Source: Sphingobacteriales bacterium
Lineage (GTDB): Bacteria; Bacteroidota; Bacteroidia; Chitinophagales; JADIYW01
Assembly (NCBI GenBank): GCA_016719635.1
Contig: JADJYT010000002.1
Span: forward strand, 562,501 to 578,336
DNA length: 15,836 bases
Direction: 5' to 3'
Positions 1 through 6,681 of this stretch are shown here, piece after piece. The notes under the pieces were generated by a model, which saw only the letters and a list, made by a program, of their open reading frames with translations, did not search any database and was not told the DNA's origin. The position numbers and the translations under genes are program-made. How positions within the stretch are numbered: position 1 is the first letter of the stretch; each line of letters opens with the position of its first letter.

Positions 1-495
1 ACAGTTGACTGATTTTAGCGTCTAACTGGTTAATTGTCTGATGATTGTACATAAATATATTTTCATGCGGATGCTGGATGCTTGTTATGACAACTAATGC
101 CGGGTAACGTAAAAAAAGGATGCATTTTCCTTGCGAATGGAAGGGCGGGCGGTGTATAATTCCCTTTACGCTTCCAAAAATTTTCTGATTGGAACCCTAA
201 TTTACTATCAGATTATTGGGATTTTATTTTTGTTTAGAACAAGAGTGAAGCAACGCACCACCCCTGCCTGTTCGGCATACAGGCTTAATCCCTCCTCAAG
301 GATGGAAATGCGGACAGTGCCGAGGAATCGATTTTACCCGCCGTTTGGGTTTTCTGCAACACCCTGCAATGCGACTCGAATTCTTTTCATAATCATTCCG
401 TAAAATCAATTCATCTCAATTTTTCCTAATTTCGTTCTGGGGTGGGAGAATATCCTCCACCTTAATCCCTCTTCTAAAGGGGAAATTCGCAAAGT
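1..495. other. noncoding region upstream of serC
   Basis: I see no supportable gene here. The only sizeable open frame (131-403, +) gives a low-complexity, unprotein-like translation with no recognisable family. The stretch contains short inverted repeats: gcctg/caggc around 265-284, tgca-acaccc-tgca near 358-371, and ggtggg/tccacc at 441-461. Two related strings beginning cttaatccctc occur at 284-302 and 461-482. No exact TAnnTTTG promoter box was seen just before serC, so its promoter is not located. Confidence 0.5.
437..483. repeat. REP-like inverted-repeat element before serC
   Basis: Two small stem-loops lie side by side: ggtggg (441-446) with tccacc (456-461), including one G-U pair, and the near-palindrome tccctcttctaaagggga (466-483). 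The element ends 12 bases before the serC ATG. GC-rich palindromic intergenic repeats of this general look are common in Bacteroidetes genomes, but a copy number cannot be judged from one window. Confidence 0.3.
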
Positions 496-1563
496 ATGAA
501 AAAACACAATTTCGGTGCGGGGCCTTCCATCTTACCGCAGGAAGTATTTGAACAGAGCGCTCAGGCATGCCTGGAGTATAACGGCATCGGCCTTTCTCTA
601 TTGGAAATATCGCACAGAAGCAAAGAATTTGATGCCATACTGGAGGAAAGCATTGCACTGATAAAAGAATTGCTGGCTGTTCCGGACAATTACAGCATCC
701 TCTTTCTGCAGGGCGGCGCCAGCACACAGTTTGCCATGGTTCCCTATAATTTATTGCCGGATGGCGGCAAAGCCTGTTACCTGGAAACGGGTGTATGGGC
801 AAAAAAAGCGGAGGATGAAGCGAAACTCTACGGTGAGGTCGACATCGTTGCCTCTTCCAAAGAAGCCAATTTCAGTTATATTCCCAAAGATTATATAATA
901 GATGAAGCCGCCGCATACTTCCACATTACGACCAACAACACGATTTACGGAACGGAATTGCTGCAGGATATCGACTCCCCCGTTCCTTTGGTGGCGGATA
1001 TGAGTTCGGATATTTTCAGCCGACCGGTGGATATTTCAAAATATGCCATCATCTATGCGGGAGCACAGAAAAACCTGGGCTGCGCGGGTGTTACGCTGGT
1101 CATTATCCGAAACGATTTGCTGGAATTCAATGCCCGAAAGAAATCCACGATGTGGAGCTATTCCACCTATGCCAAACACCACTCCCTGTACAATACACCG
1201 CCGGTCTTTGCCATTTATACGGCATTGCTGACTTTGCGCTGGCTGAAAAAGAACGGCGGACTCTCTGAAATGGAAAAACGCAACAGAGCCAAGGCAGCCC
1301 TGCTGTATGCTGAAATCGACCGGAACCCTTTGTTCAAAGGGCATTCCGTGCCGGAAGACCGCAGCCGCATGAACATTACCTTTACCGCGGATGCTCCGGA
1401 AACCGAATCGGCCTTCCTCGAATTTGTGAAATCCTACAACATACATGGCATCAAAGGGCATAAATCCGTGGGCGGACTGCGCGCGTCCTGCTACAATGCA
1501 CTGCCGATAGAAAGTGTACAGGTATTGGTACAGGCGATGCAGGATTTTGAGAAAACAAAATAG
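496..1563 (+). CDS. serC: phosphoserine aminotransferase
   Basis: PLP-dependent class V aminotransferase. It converts 3-phosphohydroxypyruvate and glutamate to O-phosphoserine and 2-oxoglutarate in serine biosynthesis, and acts on the analogous step of de novo PLP synthesis where that route exists. The 355 residues match the normal family length. The N-terminus opens with the typical NFGAGPS. H40-R41 form the substrate phosphate-binding SHRS motif, QGGAS at 72-76 binds cofactor phosphate, and K192 in GAQKNLG is the Schiff-base lysine. The ATG at 496 is the only start that preserves the conserved N-terminus. In many Bacteroidetes serA follows serC; here serC stands alone and is followed by a terminator and the convergent sod gene. 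Cytoplasmic. Confidence 0.97.
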   Translation: MKKHNFGAGPSILPQEVFEQSAQACLEYNGIGLSLLEISHRSKEFDAILEESIALIKELLAVPDNYSILFLQGGASTQFAMVPYNLLPDGGKACYLETGVWAKKAEDEAKLYGEVDIVASSKEANFSYIPKDYIIDEAAAYFHITTNNTIYGTELLQDIDSPVPLVADMSSDIFSRPVDISKYAIIYAGAQKNLGCAGVTLVIIRNDLLEFNARKKSTMWSYSTYAKHHSLYNTPPVFAIYTALLTLRWLKKNGGLSEMEKRNRAKAALLYAEIDRNPLFKGHSVPEDRSRMNITFTADAPETESAFLEFVKSYNIHGIKGHKSVGGLRASCYNALPIESVQVLVQAMQDFEKTK

Positions 1564-1643
1564 TCTGAACCAGGATTGGTATGATTTATATGATGCCATG
1601 ATGTATATTTTTATCGTCTTCTTATGCAGCTATCACTAAAAAA

Positions 1644-1659
1644 AAGAAATATATTTCTT
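1644..1659. other. 16-bp perfect palindrome
   Basis: aagaaatatatttctt is a perfect palindrome five bases before the serC terminator stem. It could be an operator-like site or simply an AT-rich hairpin. Nothing else in the sequence assigns a role. Confidence 0.3.
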
Positions 1660-1664
1660 ACAAT

Positions 1665-1694
1665 AAAAACGCCGGACTTAGTCCGGCGTTTTTT
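1665..1694. terminator. bidirectional Rho-independent terminator between serC and sod
   Basis: A perfect 13-bp stem, aaaaacgccggac (1665-1677) with gtccggcgttttt (1681-1693), encloses a 3-base loop. It has a T run on the plus-strand side and an A run on the other side. It lies between the convergent serC and sod stops, so it can serve both. Confidence 0.9.
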
Positions 1695-1727
1695 ATTAGT
1701 ACATTTGTAAACTATTACAATGTTTTA

Positions 1728-2339
1728 TTATTTCAATGCTTCAGCATATCTTCTGTTCACTTCATCCCAGTTGATGACATTGTAAAATGCCGCGATGTAA
1801 TCCGGCCTGCGGTTCTGATAGTGCAGGTAATAGGCGTGTTCCCAGACATCCAGCCCTAAAACGGGTGTTCCCGGGCATTCCGAAATATCCATCTTAGGAT
1901 TATCCTGATTCGGGGAGGAGCAAACGCACAACGATTTATCCGCCTTCACGCACAACCACGCCCAGCCGGAGCCGAAACGGGTAGTGGCCGCTTTGGTAAA
2001 TTCTTCCTTGAATTTTTCATACGAACCGAATGTTGCTGTAATGGCCTCTCCCACCGCACCGGTAGGTTCGCCGCCGCCGTTCGGGCCCATCACCGACCAG
2101 AAAAGGGAGTGGTTGAAATGCCCGCCTCCGTTATTTCTGACAGCGGGTGATAATTTTGAAACGTTTGCCATCAATTCTTCGATGGATTTTCCTTCGTTCT
2201 CCGTTCCTGCCAGGGCAGCATTTAAATTGGTGACATACGCATTGTGGTGCTTGCCATGATGGATCTGCATGGTCAGCGTATCAATATACGGTTCTAATGC
2301 ATCGTGTGCATACGGTAAATTGGGTAATTCGAAAGCCAT
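1728..2339 (-). CDS. sodA: superoxide dismutase (Mn/Fe family, Mn-type signature)
   Basis: Converts superoxide to hydrogen peroxide and oxygen. From the chosen start the protein has 203 residues and begins MAFELPNLPYAHDALEPYI, the usual N-terminus of cytoplasmic SODs. An upstream in-frame ATG (2369) adds ten residues of no family character and is rejected. Metal ligands are H27, H77, D164 and H168. GGGHFNHSLFW (71-81) and the glutamine at 145 in PNQDNP are the arrangement of Mn enzymes; Fe enzymes usually carry the active-site Gln near position 70. Metal use in Bacteroidetes can be cambialistic, so Mn preference is an inference. The C-terminal DVWEHAYYLHYQNRRPDY signature is intact. There is no export signal. 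A -7 box lies about 44 bases upstream of the ATG. Confidence 0.96.
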   Translation of the reverse strand: MAFELPNLPYAHDALEPYIDTLTMQIHHGKHHNAYVTNLNAALAGTENEGKSIEELMANVSKLSPAVRNNGGGHFNHSLFWSVMGPNGGGEPTGAVGEAITATFGSYEKFKEEFTKAATTRFGSGWAWLCVKADKSLCVCSSPNQDNPKMDISECPGTPVLGLDVWEHAYYLHYQNRRPDYIAAFYNVINWDEVNRRYAEALK

Positions 2340-2383
2340 TGTATTTAGATTTAAAAATGAATGAATCAATTAATTTCAGTATC

Positions 2384-2391
2384 CAAAGATA
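2384..2391 (-). promoter_or_regulatory. -7 promoter box for sod
   Basis: The minus strand reads TATCTTTG, an exact match to the Bacteroidetes TAnnTTTG element, and predicts a leader of about 40 bases before the ATG at 2339. No clear -33 TTG was seen. Confidence 0.5.
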
Positions 2392-2471
2392 CTACTTTTT
2401 AAGACGTTTAAAATGTAAGAATGTTTAAATTTTGATGGATAACACTGATAGGCTGATAAACAAAGGTTATA

Positions 2472-3710
2472 TCACGCCACTTTCAGTTTCGACAGCTTGG
2501 ATTTGTTCAGTTTGTTTTCGGCATACGCAGCTGTAACGACAAATTCCCTGACATCTTTGGCAGAGGGCAGTTCGTACATCGCGTCCGTCATGATGGCCTC
2601 GCAGATGGAGCGCAACCCACGCGCGCCGAGCTTGTATTCCAGCGCTTTTTCCACCACAAAGTCAATGGCGGCCACATCCATCGTAAAATGTATGCCTTCC
2701 AGCAAGAATATTTTCCGGTATTGTTTCAGCAGCGCGTTTTTAGGCTTGGTTAAAATATCCGTTAGGGCCTGCTTGTCCAGTGGTTCCAGATGGGACAATA
2801 CAGGTAAACGTCCGATCAATTCCGGAATCAGGCCGAAATTTTTCACGTCCTGATGGGTAATGTACTGCAGCAGGTTTTCCTTGTCGATGGTTTCACCCTG
2901 CTTTGCTTTTTTAAATCCGACAACCGCTGTATTCAGCCGTTTGGATATTACCTTATCGATGCCGTCAAAAGAGCCGCCGCAGATGAATAAAATATTTTTG
3001 GTATCTACCTTCAATAACTTCTGTTCCGGATGTTTGCGTCCTCCATGCGGCGGCACCAGTACTTCCGTCCCTTCGAGCAGTTTCAATAATGCCTGCTGCA
3101 CCCCTTCCCCGCTCACATCGCGGGTAATGGAAGGGTTATCGCTTTTACGTGCAATCTTGTCGACTTCATCAATATATACGATTCCTTTTTCCGCCAGGGA
3201 GGTGTCATAGTTACACACCTGTAACAGCCTGGACAAAATACTCTCCACATCCTCCCCGACATAGCCGGCTTCCGTAAAAACAGTCGCATCCACAATGGCA
3301 AACGGCACATTCAGTAATTTGGCTATGGTTTTGGCTATCAGCGTTTTTCCGGTACCGGTTTGTCCTATCAGCAGTATATTCGACTTCTCAATCTCCACCT
3401 CGTCTTCCTGAATTTTCTGGTTCAGCCGTTTGTAATGGTTGTAGACCGCCACTGCGATTACCTTCTTCGCTTCATCCTGGCCAATGACGTATTCATCCAG
3501 ATGGTTTTTTATATCCACCGGCTTCAACGCCTTCGAGGGTGCAAATGTGGAAGTGGATTTAGGGTGTTCTGATATTTCCGAATCGACAATCAGTTTTGCC
3601 TGTGCTACACAGCTTTCACAAATATACCCGTCCAGGCCTGTAATGAGGATTTGAACGGCATCTTTGTCCTTCCCGCAGAAGCTGCATTTACCCGGATTCT
3701 TTTTGCTCAT
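2472..3710 (-). CDS. clpX: ATP-dependent Clp protease ATP-binding subunit ClpX
   Basis: AAA+ unfoldase that recognises tagged or damaged proteins, unfolds them and feeds them to ClpP. The 412 residues match the family. Domains in order: an N-terminal zinc-binding domain with C9, C12, C31, C34; Walker A GQTGTGKT (116-123); pore loop GYVGED (149-154); Walker B VYIDE (178-182); an RKH loop at 225-227; a ClpP-docking loop with VGF at 264-266 in place of the usual IGF; the IGRLP arginine-finger region at R301; and sensor 2 GARGLRS (362-368). It is third in the order tig, clpP, clpX, with 120 bases between clpP and clpX that contain a candidate terminator. It may therefore be partly transcribed from its own promoter. 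Confidence 0.97.
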   Translation of the reverse strand: MSKKNPGKCSFCGKDKDAVQILITGLDGYICESCVAQAKLIVDSEISEHPKSTSTFAPSKALKPVDIKNHLDEYVIGQDEAKKVIAVAVYNHYKRLNQKIQEDEVEIEKSNILLIGQTGTGKTLIAKTIAKLLNVPFAIVDATVFTEAGYVGEDVESILSRLLQVCNYDTSLAEKGIVYIDEVDKIARKSDNPSITRDVSGEGVQQALLKLLEGTEVLVPPHGGRKHPEQKLLKVDTKNILFICGGSFDGIDKVISKRLNTAVVGFKKAKQGETIDKENLLQYITHQDVKNFGLIPELIGRLPVLSHLEPLDKQALTDILTKPKNALLKQYRKIFLLEGIHFTMDVAAIDFVVEKALEYKLGARGLRSICEAIMTDAMYELPSAKDVREFVVTAAYAENKLNKSKLSKLKVA

Positions 3711-3750
3711 CTTGAATTAAAAATTAGCTTGTTCGTATTATAAAATTACA

Positions 3751-3781
3751 TAAAAAAGATGGTGCGACAAGCATCGCACCA
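3751..3781 (-). terminator. candidate intrinsic terminator/attenuator between clpP and clpX
   Basis: Read on the minus strand, ggtgcga and tcgcacc (3761-3767 with 3774-3780) form a perfect 7-bp stem, extended by one A-T pair, with a 6-base loop. The stem is followed by ATC and six T residues. It begins about 50 bases past the clpP stop. Confidence 0.6.
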
Positions 3782-3830
3782 ACCTATTTCTATATCTAAG
3801 GTACCGCTGTGCAATACCATCTGTCCGATG

Positions 3831-4508
3831 TTATGCCGGTTTTTTCACCAACACTTCATCAATCATACCATATTCTTTAGCCTCTTCGCCGGTCATCCAG
3901 TAATCCCGGTCGCTGTCTTTCTCCACTTTCTCATACGGCTGTCCGCTGTGTACCGCAATAATATCGTACAATTCTTTTTTGAGTTTGGTGATCTCCTTAT
4001 AGGTGATCTCGATTTCAGAAACCTGGCCTTGTGCACCGCCCATCGGCTGATGAATCATGACACGGCTGTGTTTCAGGGCACTGCGTTTACCTTTATCTCC
4101 GGCGCATAACAAGACGGCCGCCATGGAAGCTGCCATACCCACACAACAGGTAGCCACATTCGGGTTCACATACTGCATGGTATCGTAAATCCCCAATCCT
4201 GCGTATACGCTGCCGCCGGGGCTGTTCACATAAATCTGAATATCCCTGTTCGCATCCGAAGACTCTAAGAACAGGAGCTGCGCCATAATCACGTTCGCCA
4301 CATAGTCGTCAATTCCCGTTCCCATAAAGATGATTCTGTCCATCATCAGGCGGGAGAAGAAATCCAGAGCCGCCACATTCATCGGGCGCTCTTCAATAAT
4401 GTTTGGGGTAAGATTGGTAACGTTTGCTTGCAGGTAGCTATCCATATAAATGCTGGATAAGCCGTGATGCTTGGTGGCATATTTTCTGAATTCTTTTCCG
4501 TAGTCCAT
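3831..4508 (-). CDS. clpP: ATP-dependent Clp protease proteolytic subunit ClpP
   Basis: Serine peptidase that assembles into a double heptamer and degrades substrates delivered by ClpX. It has 225 residues, slightly longer than E. coli ClpP owing to an N-terminal extension before the conserved region. The catalytic triad is S128 in GMAASM, H153 in MIHQP and D202 in SDRDYWM. The spacings (25 and 49 residues) equal those of the E. coli enzyme. The YVNSPGGS oxyanion-loop region is at 93-100, and EEAKEYGMID near the C-terminus is typical. It lies 83 bases downstream of tig and is probably co-transcribed with it. Confidence 0.97.
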   Translation of the reverse strand: MDYGKEFRKYATKHHGLSSIYMDSYLQANVTNLTPNIIEERPMNVAALDFFSRLMMDRIIFMGTGIDDYVANVIMAQLLFLESSDANRDIQIYVNSPGGSVYAGLGIYDTMQYVNPNVATCCVGMAASMAAVLLCAGDKGKRSALKHSRVMIHQPMGGAQGQVSEIEITYKEITKLKKELYDIIAVHSGQPYEKVEKDSDRDYWMTGEEAKEYGMIDEVLVKKPA

Positions 4509-4591
4509 AGATTAAATGTTTAGATGGTTAGAAATGAGAGATGAGAATGTATGAGCTAGAGTCTCACATCTCTAATCCCATATCAAACGCC

Positions 4592-5674
4592 CTACTTTTT
4601 ATTAAAAAACTCGTCAAAAGCTACCGGTTTCTCTTCGATGGTAACCTGTGATTCGATAAAAGTAAACAATTTTTGTTCCAATGCACCATCGTATGACTTT
4701 TTGACATGCTCCTGTTTGGACATCATATTGTCGTTGAAGGATTCTATCATTTCATCCGTAATTCCGCCGCCATACATCATAAACTGGTTGCGCAGCTGTT
4801 CCCTGGAAAAATTCTTCACATCCTCCAATTCTACCTTGATATCATTATCCTTCGCAATGGCGGTGGTAATGAGATTCCATTTCAGCCCTTTGGAAAAATC
4901 CGGATATTCCTTCTCTATCTGTTCGTCGTCAATTGGCTTTTCATTGCTGGCTTTAATGAATTTTTTCAGGAATGTATCCGGAAACTGCACCTCGGTTTGT
5001 TCCATCAGTGTCAGGTATATGTCATCCTTAAATTTATTCTGGGCAGATTTATCCGAAAAATCCTGCAGTTCTTTACGCACCTTCTCTCTGAAATCCTCTA
5101 AGGTAGTTACAATGCCGGGACCATATACCTTATCAAAAAAATCCTGATTTATTTCTGCTTTCTCAAATTGCGGCTCTTCCCCCTCCGCTCTGTCCGGATT
5201 CAGCAATTTTCCATGACGTTCACGCAATTTCTCCAATTCATCCTCCAGCGTCTTATCATCAATGGTGATTACATTCTTAGTGATTTTGGTTTTTTTACCT
5301 AAAGCATCCACTTTCACTTCCGGTGCCAATCCGATCTCATACTCGAAGGTAAAATCGGCAGGACTGTTAATATCAATCTGGATATCCTCAGACGGCAGCG
5401 GCAAGGGGCGGCCCAGCATATTGAGTTTTTCTGCTTCAATATGTATATTGAGCGCTTCCGATACGGATTTATTCAACTCCTCCAATAATATGGAATTTCC
5501 GTACATCTTCTTAATCAATGAGCCCGGTACATGTCCTTTTCGGAAACCTTTTATAGCCACGGTATTTTTAGCCTGTGCAATGGCTTTCTCCACCTGAGGC
5601 AGATAATCTTCTTTTTTGAGTTCAATGCTGATAACCGCATTCAGATCATCGGTGTTTTTTCTGGAAATGTTCAC
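4592..5674 (-). CDS. tig: trigger factor, apparently lacking the PPIase domain
   Basis: Ribosome-associated chaperone that binds nascent chains at the exit tunnel. The N-terminal ribosome-binding domain is complete (about 1-120) and carries the GFRKG signature at 43-47. The C-terminal chaperone domain is also complete (about 173-360), starting at AEINQDFFDKVYGPG. The usual FKBP-like PPIase domain of about 85-90 residues is missing: the linker ERHGKLLNPDRAEGEE (152-167) runs almost directly into AEINQDFF. The 360-residue total is well below the roughly 430-450 of ordinary family members, while both flanks stay in frame. The start codon is GTG (5674-5672); the family alignment of MNISRKNTDDL supports it and no nearby ATG fits. 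It precedes clpP and clpX in a conserved order. Confidence 0.93.
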   Translation of the reverse strand: MNISRKNTDDLNAVISIELKKEDYLPQVEKAIAQAKNTVAIKGFRKGHVPGSLIKKMYGNSILLEELNKSVSEALNIHIEAEKLNMLGRPLPLPSEDIQIDINSPADFTFEYEIGLAPEVKVDALGKKTKITKNVITIDDKTLEDELEKLRERHGKLLNPDRAEGEEPQFEKAEINQDFFDKVYGPGIVTTLEDFREKVRKELQDFSDKSAQNKFKDDIYLTLMEQTEVQFPDTFLKKFIKASNEKPIDDEQIEKEYPDFSKGLKWNLITTAIAKDNDIKVELEDVKNFSREQLRNQFMMYGGGITDEMIESFNDNMMSKQEHVKKSYDGALEQKLFTFIESQVTIEEKPVAFDEFFNKK

Positions 5675-5693
5675 TTTGTAGATTGTTATTAGT

Positions 5694-5724
5694 TAAAGTT
5701 ATTTTTTATACGTTAAAAGTCAAA
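5694..5724 (-). promoter_or_regulatory. candidate promoter for tig
   Basis: On the minus strand, TTTG (5724-5721) is followed after 19 bases by TAACTTTA (5701-5694), one mismatch from TAnnTTTG. The spacing is right for the Bacteroidetes housekeeping sigma factor. The predicted start is about 15 bases before the GTG. Confidence 0.4.
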
Positions 5725-5781
5725 TGTTGAATGGTAAATAACAGCATCATACGGATAACGCATATCATTTAACATTCAACA
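5725..5781. repeat. imperfect inverted repeat between tRNA-Leu and tig
   Basis: tgttgaatggtaaat (5725-5739) and atttaacattcaaca (5767-5781) match in inverted orientation at 14 of 15 positions, with a 27-base spacer. The element abuts the candidate tig -33 box. It has no T tract, so it is not an obvious terminator. Confidence 0.6.
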
Positions 5782-5791
5782 CTTAAACTTG

Positions 5792-5871
5792 TGCGGGTGG
5801 AGGGACTCGAACCCCCATGGTTGCCCGCTAGATCCTAAGTCTAGTGCGTCTACCAATTTCGCCACACCCGC
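5792..5871 (-). tRNA. tRNA-Leu (anticodon UAG)
   Basis: An 80-base cloverleaf folds on the minus strand: acceptor GCGGGTG/CACCCGC with discriminator A; a D arm GCG/CGC with loop AAATTGGTAGA; anticodon stem CTAGA/TCTAG with loop CTTAGGA, giving anticodon TAG; a variable region of about 11 bases; and a T arm GGGGG-TTCGAGT-CCCTC with one G-U pair. The long variable region and the anticodon agree on leucine (CUN codons). CCA is not encoded. Confidence 0.95.
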
Positions 5872-5882
5872 AAAATGGACGG

Positions 5883-5890
5883 CAAAGGTA
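5883..5890 (-). promoter_or_regulatory. -7 promoter box for tRNA-Leu
   Basis: The minus strand reads TACCTTTG, an exact TAnnTTTG match ending 11 bases before the mature tRNA 5' end. No clear -33 element was found. Confidence 0.55.
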
Positions 5891-5976
5891 CATATAATTT
5901 GTAAAATGGAAAAATTGTCCGTTTGAAAATGGTGTTAAGTTTGGTGAATATGTCTGTTTAACGAAAAAAATGTATT

Positions 5977-5984
5977 TATCTTTG
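5977..5984 (+). promoter_or_regulatory. -7 box directly before the ompH-like gene
   Basis: TATCTTTG matches TAnnTTTG exactly and ends 4 bases before the ATG at 5989. If transcription starts the usual few bases downstream, the mRNA would be leaderless or nearly so. Confidence 0.5.
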
Positions 5985-5988
5985 CCCT

Positions 5989-6591
5989 ATGAAAAATTTA
6001 TCTCTCGCACTAAACGCATTGCTGTTCATACTGGTAGGCGTCCTCTTTTATCTTCATTTCAGCTCGTCCTCTAAGAAATCTGCCGGCCCGCAGTTGATAC
6101 AAACAGATGGGAAATCAGTTGCAGTTCCTCAGATTGCCTATGTGGATATTGATACATTTCAGGCACATTATACATTCTTTAAGCTAAAGAGGAGCGAACT
6201 GGAAGCAAGGCAACGATCTATGGAAGCAGAACTGGACAGAAGCATCAGCGCATTCCAGTCTGAGTATGCCAGCCTGGCACAAAAGGCACAGACGATGACA
6301 GAAGAAGAAGGGGCTGCAGCCCAACAGAAACTAATGGCCAAACAACAACAGATTCAGGACCGCAAAGACAAGATGGAATCACAATTCATGCAGGAAACCC
6401 AGGATTTCAACATGAAACTGCAGGAAAGAATGATTGAATACCTCAAGAAATATAATTCCGACGGAAGATATACCTATATTCTGCCTTACATGAAGGAGAC
6501 AATCAACATATTGTATGTCAATGAGGCCAATAACATTACAGATGAGGTGATAAAAGGCATGAATGAAGAATACGAAAAGTCAAAAAATTAA
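5989..6591 (+). CDS. OmpH/Skp-like periplasmic chaperone family protein
   Basis: 200 residues. A hydrophobic N-terminal segment (about 5-24) without an obvious AxA cleavage site suggests an inner-membrane anchor or an unusual signal. The IAYVDIDTF motif (about 49-57) is the usual entry strand of OmpH/Skp proteins. A long Q/K/E-rich coiled-coil region (about 65-150) forms the predicted tentacles, and a return segment with YTYILPYM follows. The family holds unfolded outer-membrane proteins in the periplasm. It is monocistronic by context: divergent from tRNA-Leu and closed by a strong terminator before rel. Family assignment is firm; whether it is the main Skp or a paralogue cannot be told, since bamA-skp context is absent. 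Confidence 0.85.
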   Translation: MKNLSLALNALLFILVGVLFYLHFSSSSKKSAGPQLIQTDGKSVAVPQIAYVDIDTFQAHYTFFKLKRSELEARQRSMEAELDRSISAFQSEYASLAQKAQTMTEEEGAAAQQKLMAKQQQIQDRKDKMESQFMQETQDFNMKLQERMIEYLKKYNSDGRYTYILPYMKETINILYVNEANNITDEVIKGMNEEYEKSKN

Positions 6592-6620
6592 TACCCCCTA
6601 AATTATATCCGTCCGTAGTC

Positions 6621-6654
6621 AAAAGTTCAAGTTAATGCTTGAACTTTTTTTTTT
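6621..6654 (+). terminator. Rho-independent terminator after the ompH-like gene
   Basis: An 11-bp stem, aaaagttcaag (6621-6631) with cttgaactttt (6638-6648), has a 6-base loop and continues into a T run to 6654. It separates the ompH-like gene from rel, whose ATG is only 28 bases further on. Confidence 0.9.
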
Positions 6655-6681
6655 AGCAGGAAGATTGTATATTGTCTATCC

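Noticed and set aside
131..403. A 90-codon open frame (+) before serC
   Set aside because: The translation is compositionally odd and matches no family I recognise. The stretch is full of small inverted repeats, and the frame has no promoter box or start context.
1036..1599. A 187-codon open frame antisense to serC
   Set aside because: It lies entirely opposite a well-conserved gene whose catalytic motifs are intact, and its translation has no recognisable domain.
2340..2369. Ten extra N-terminal residues for superoxide dismutase
   Set aside because: The family N-terminus is MAFELPNLPYAHDALEPYI. The extension is not family-like, and it would use up the leader implied by the -7 box.
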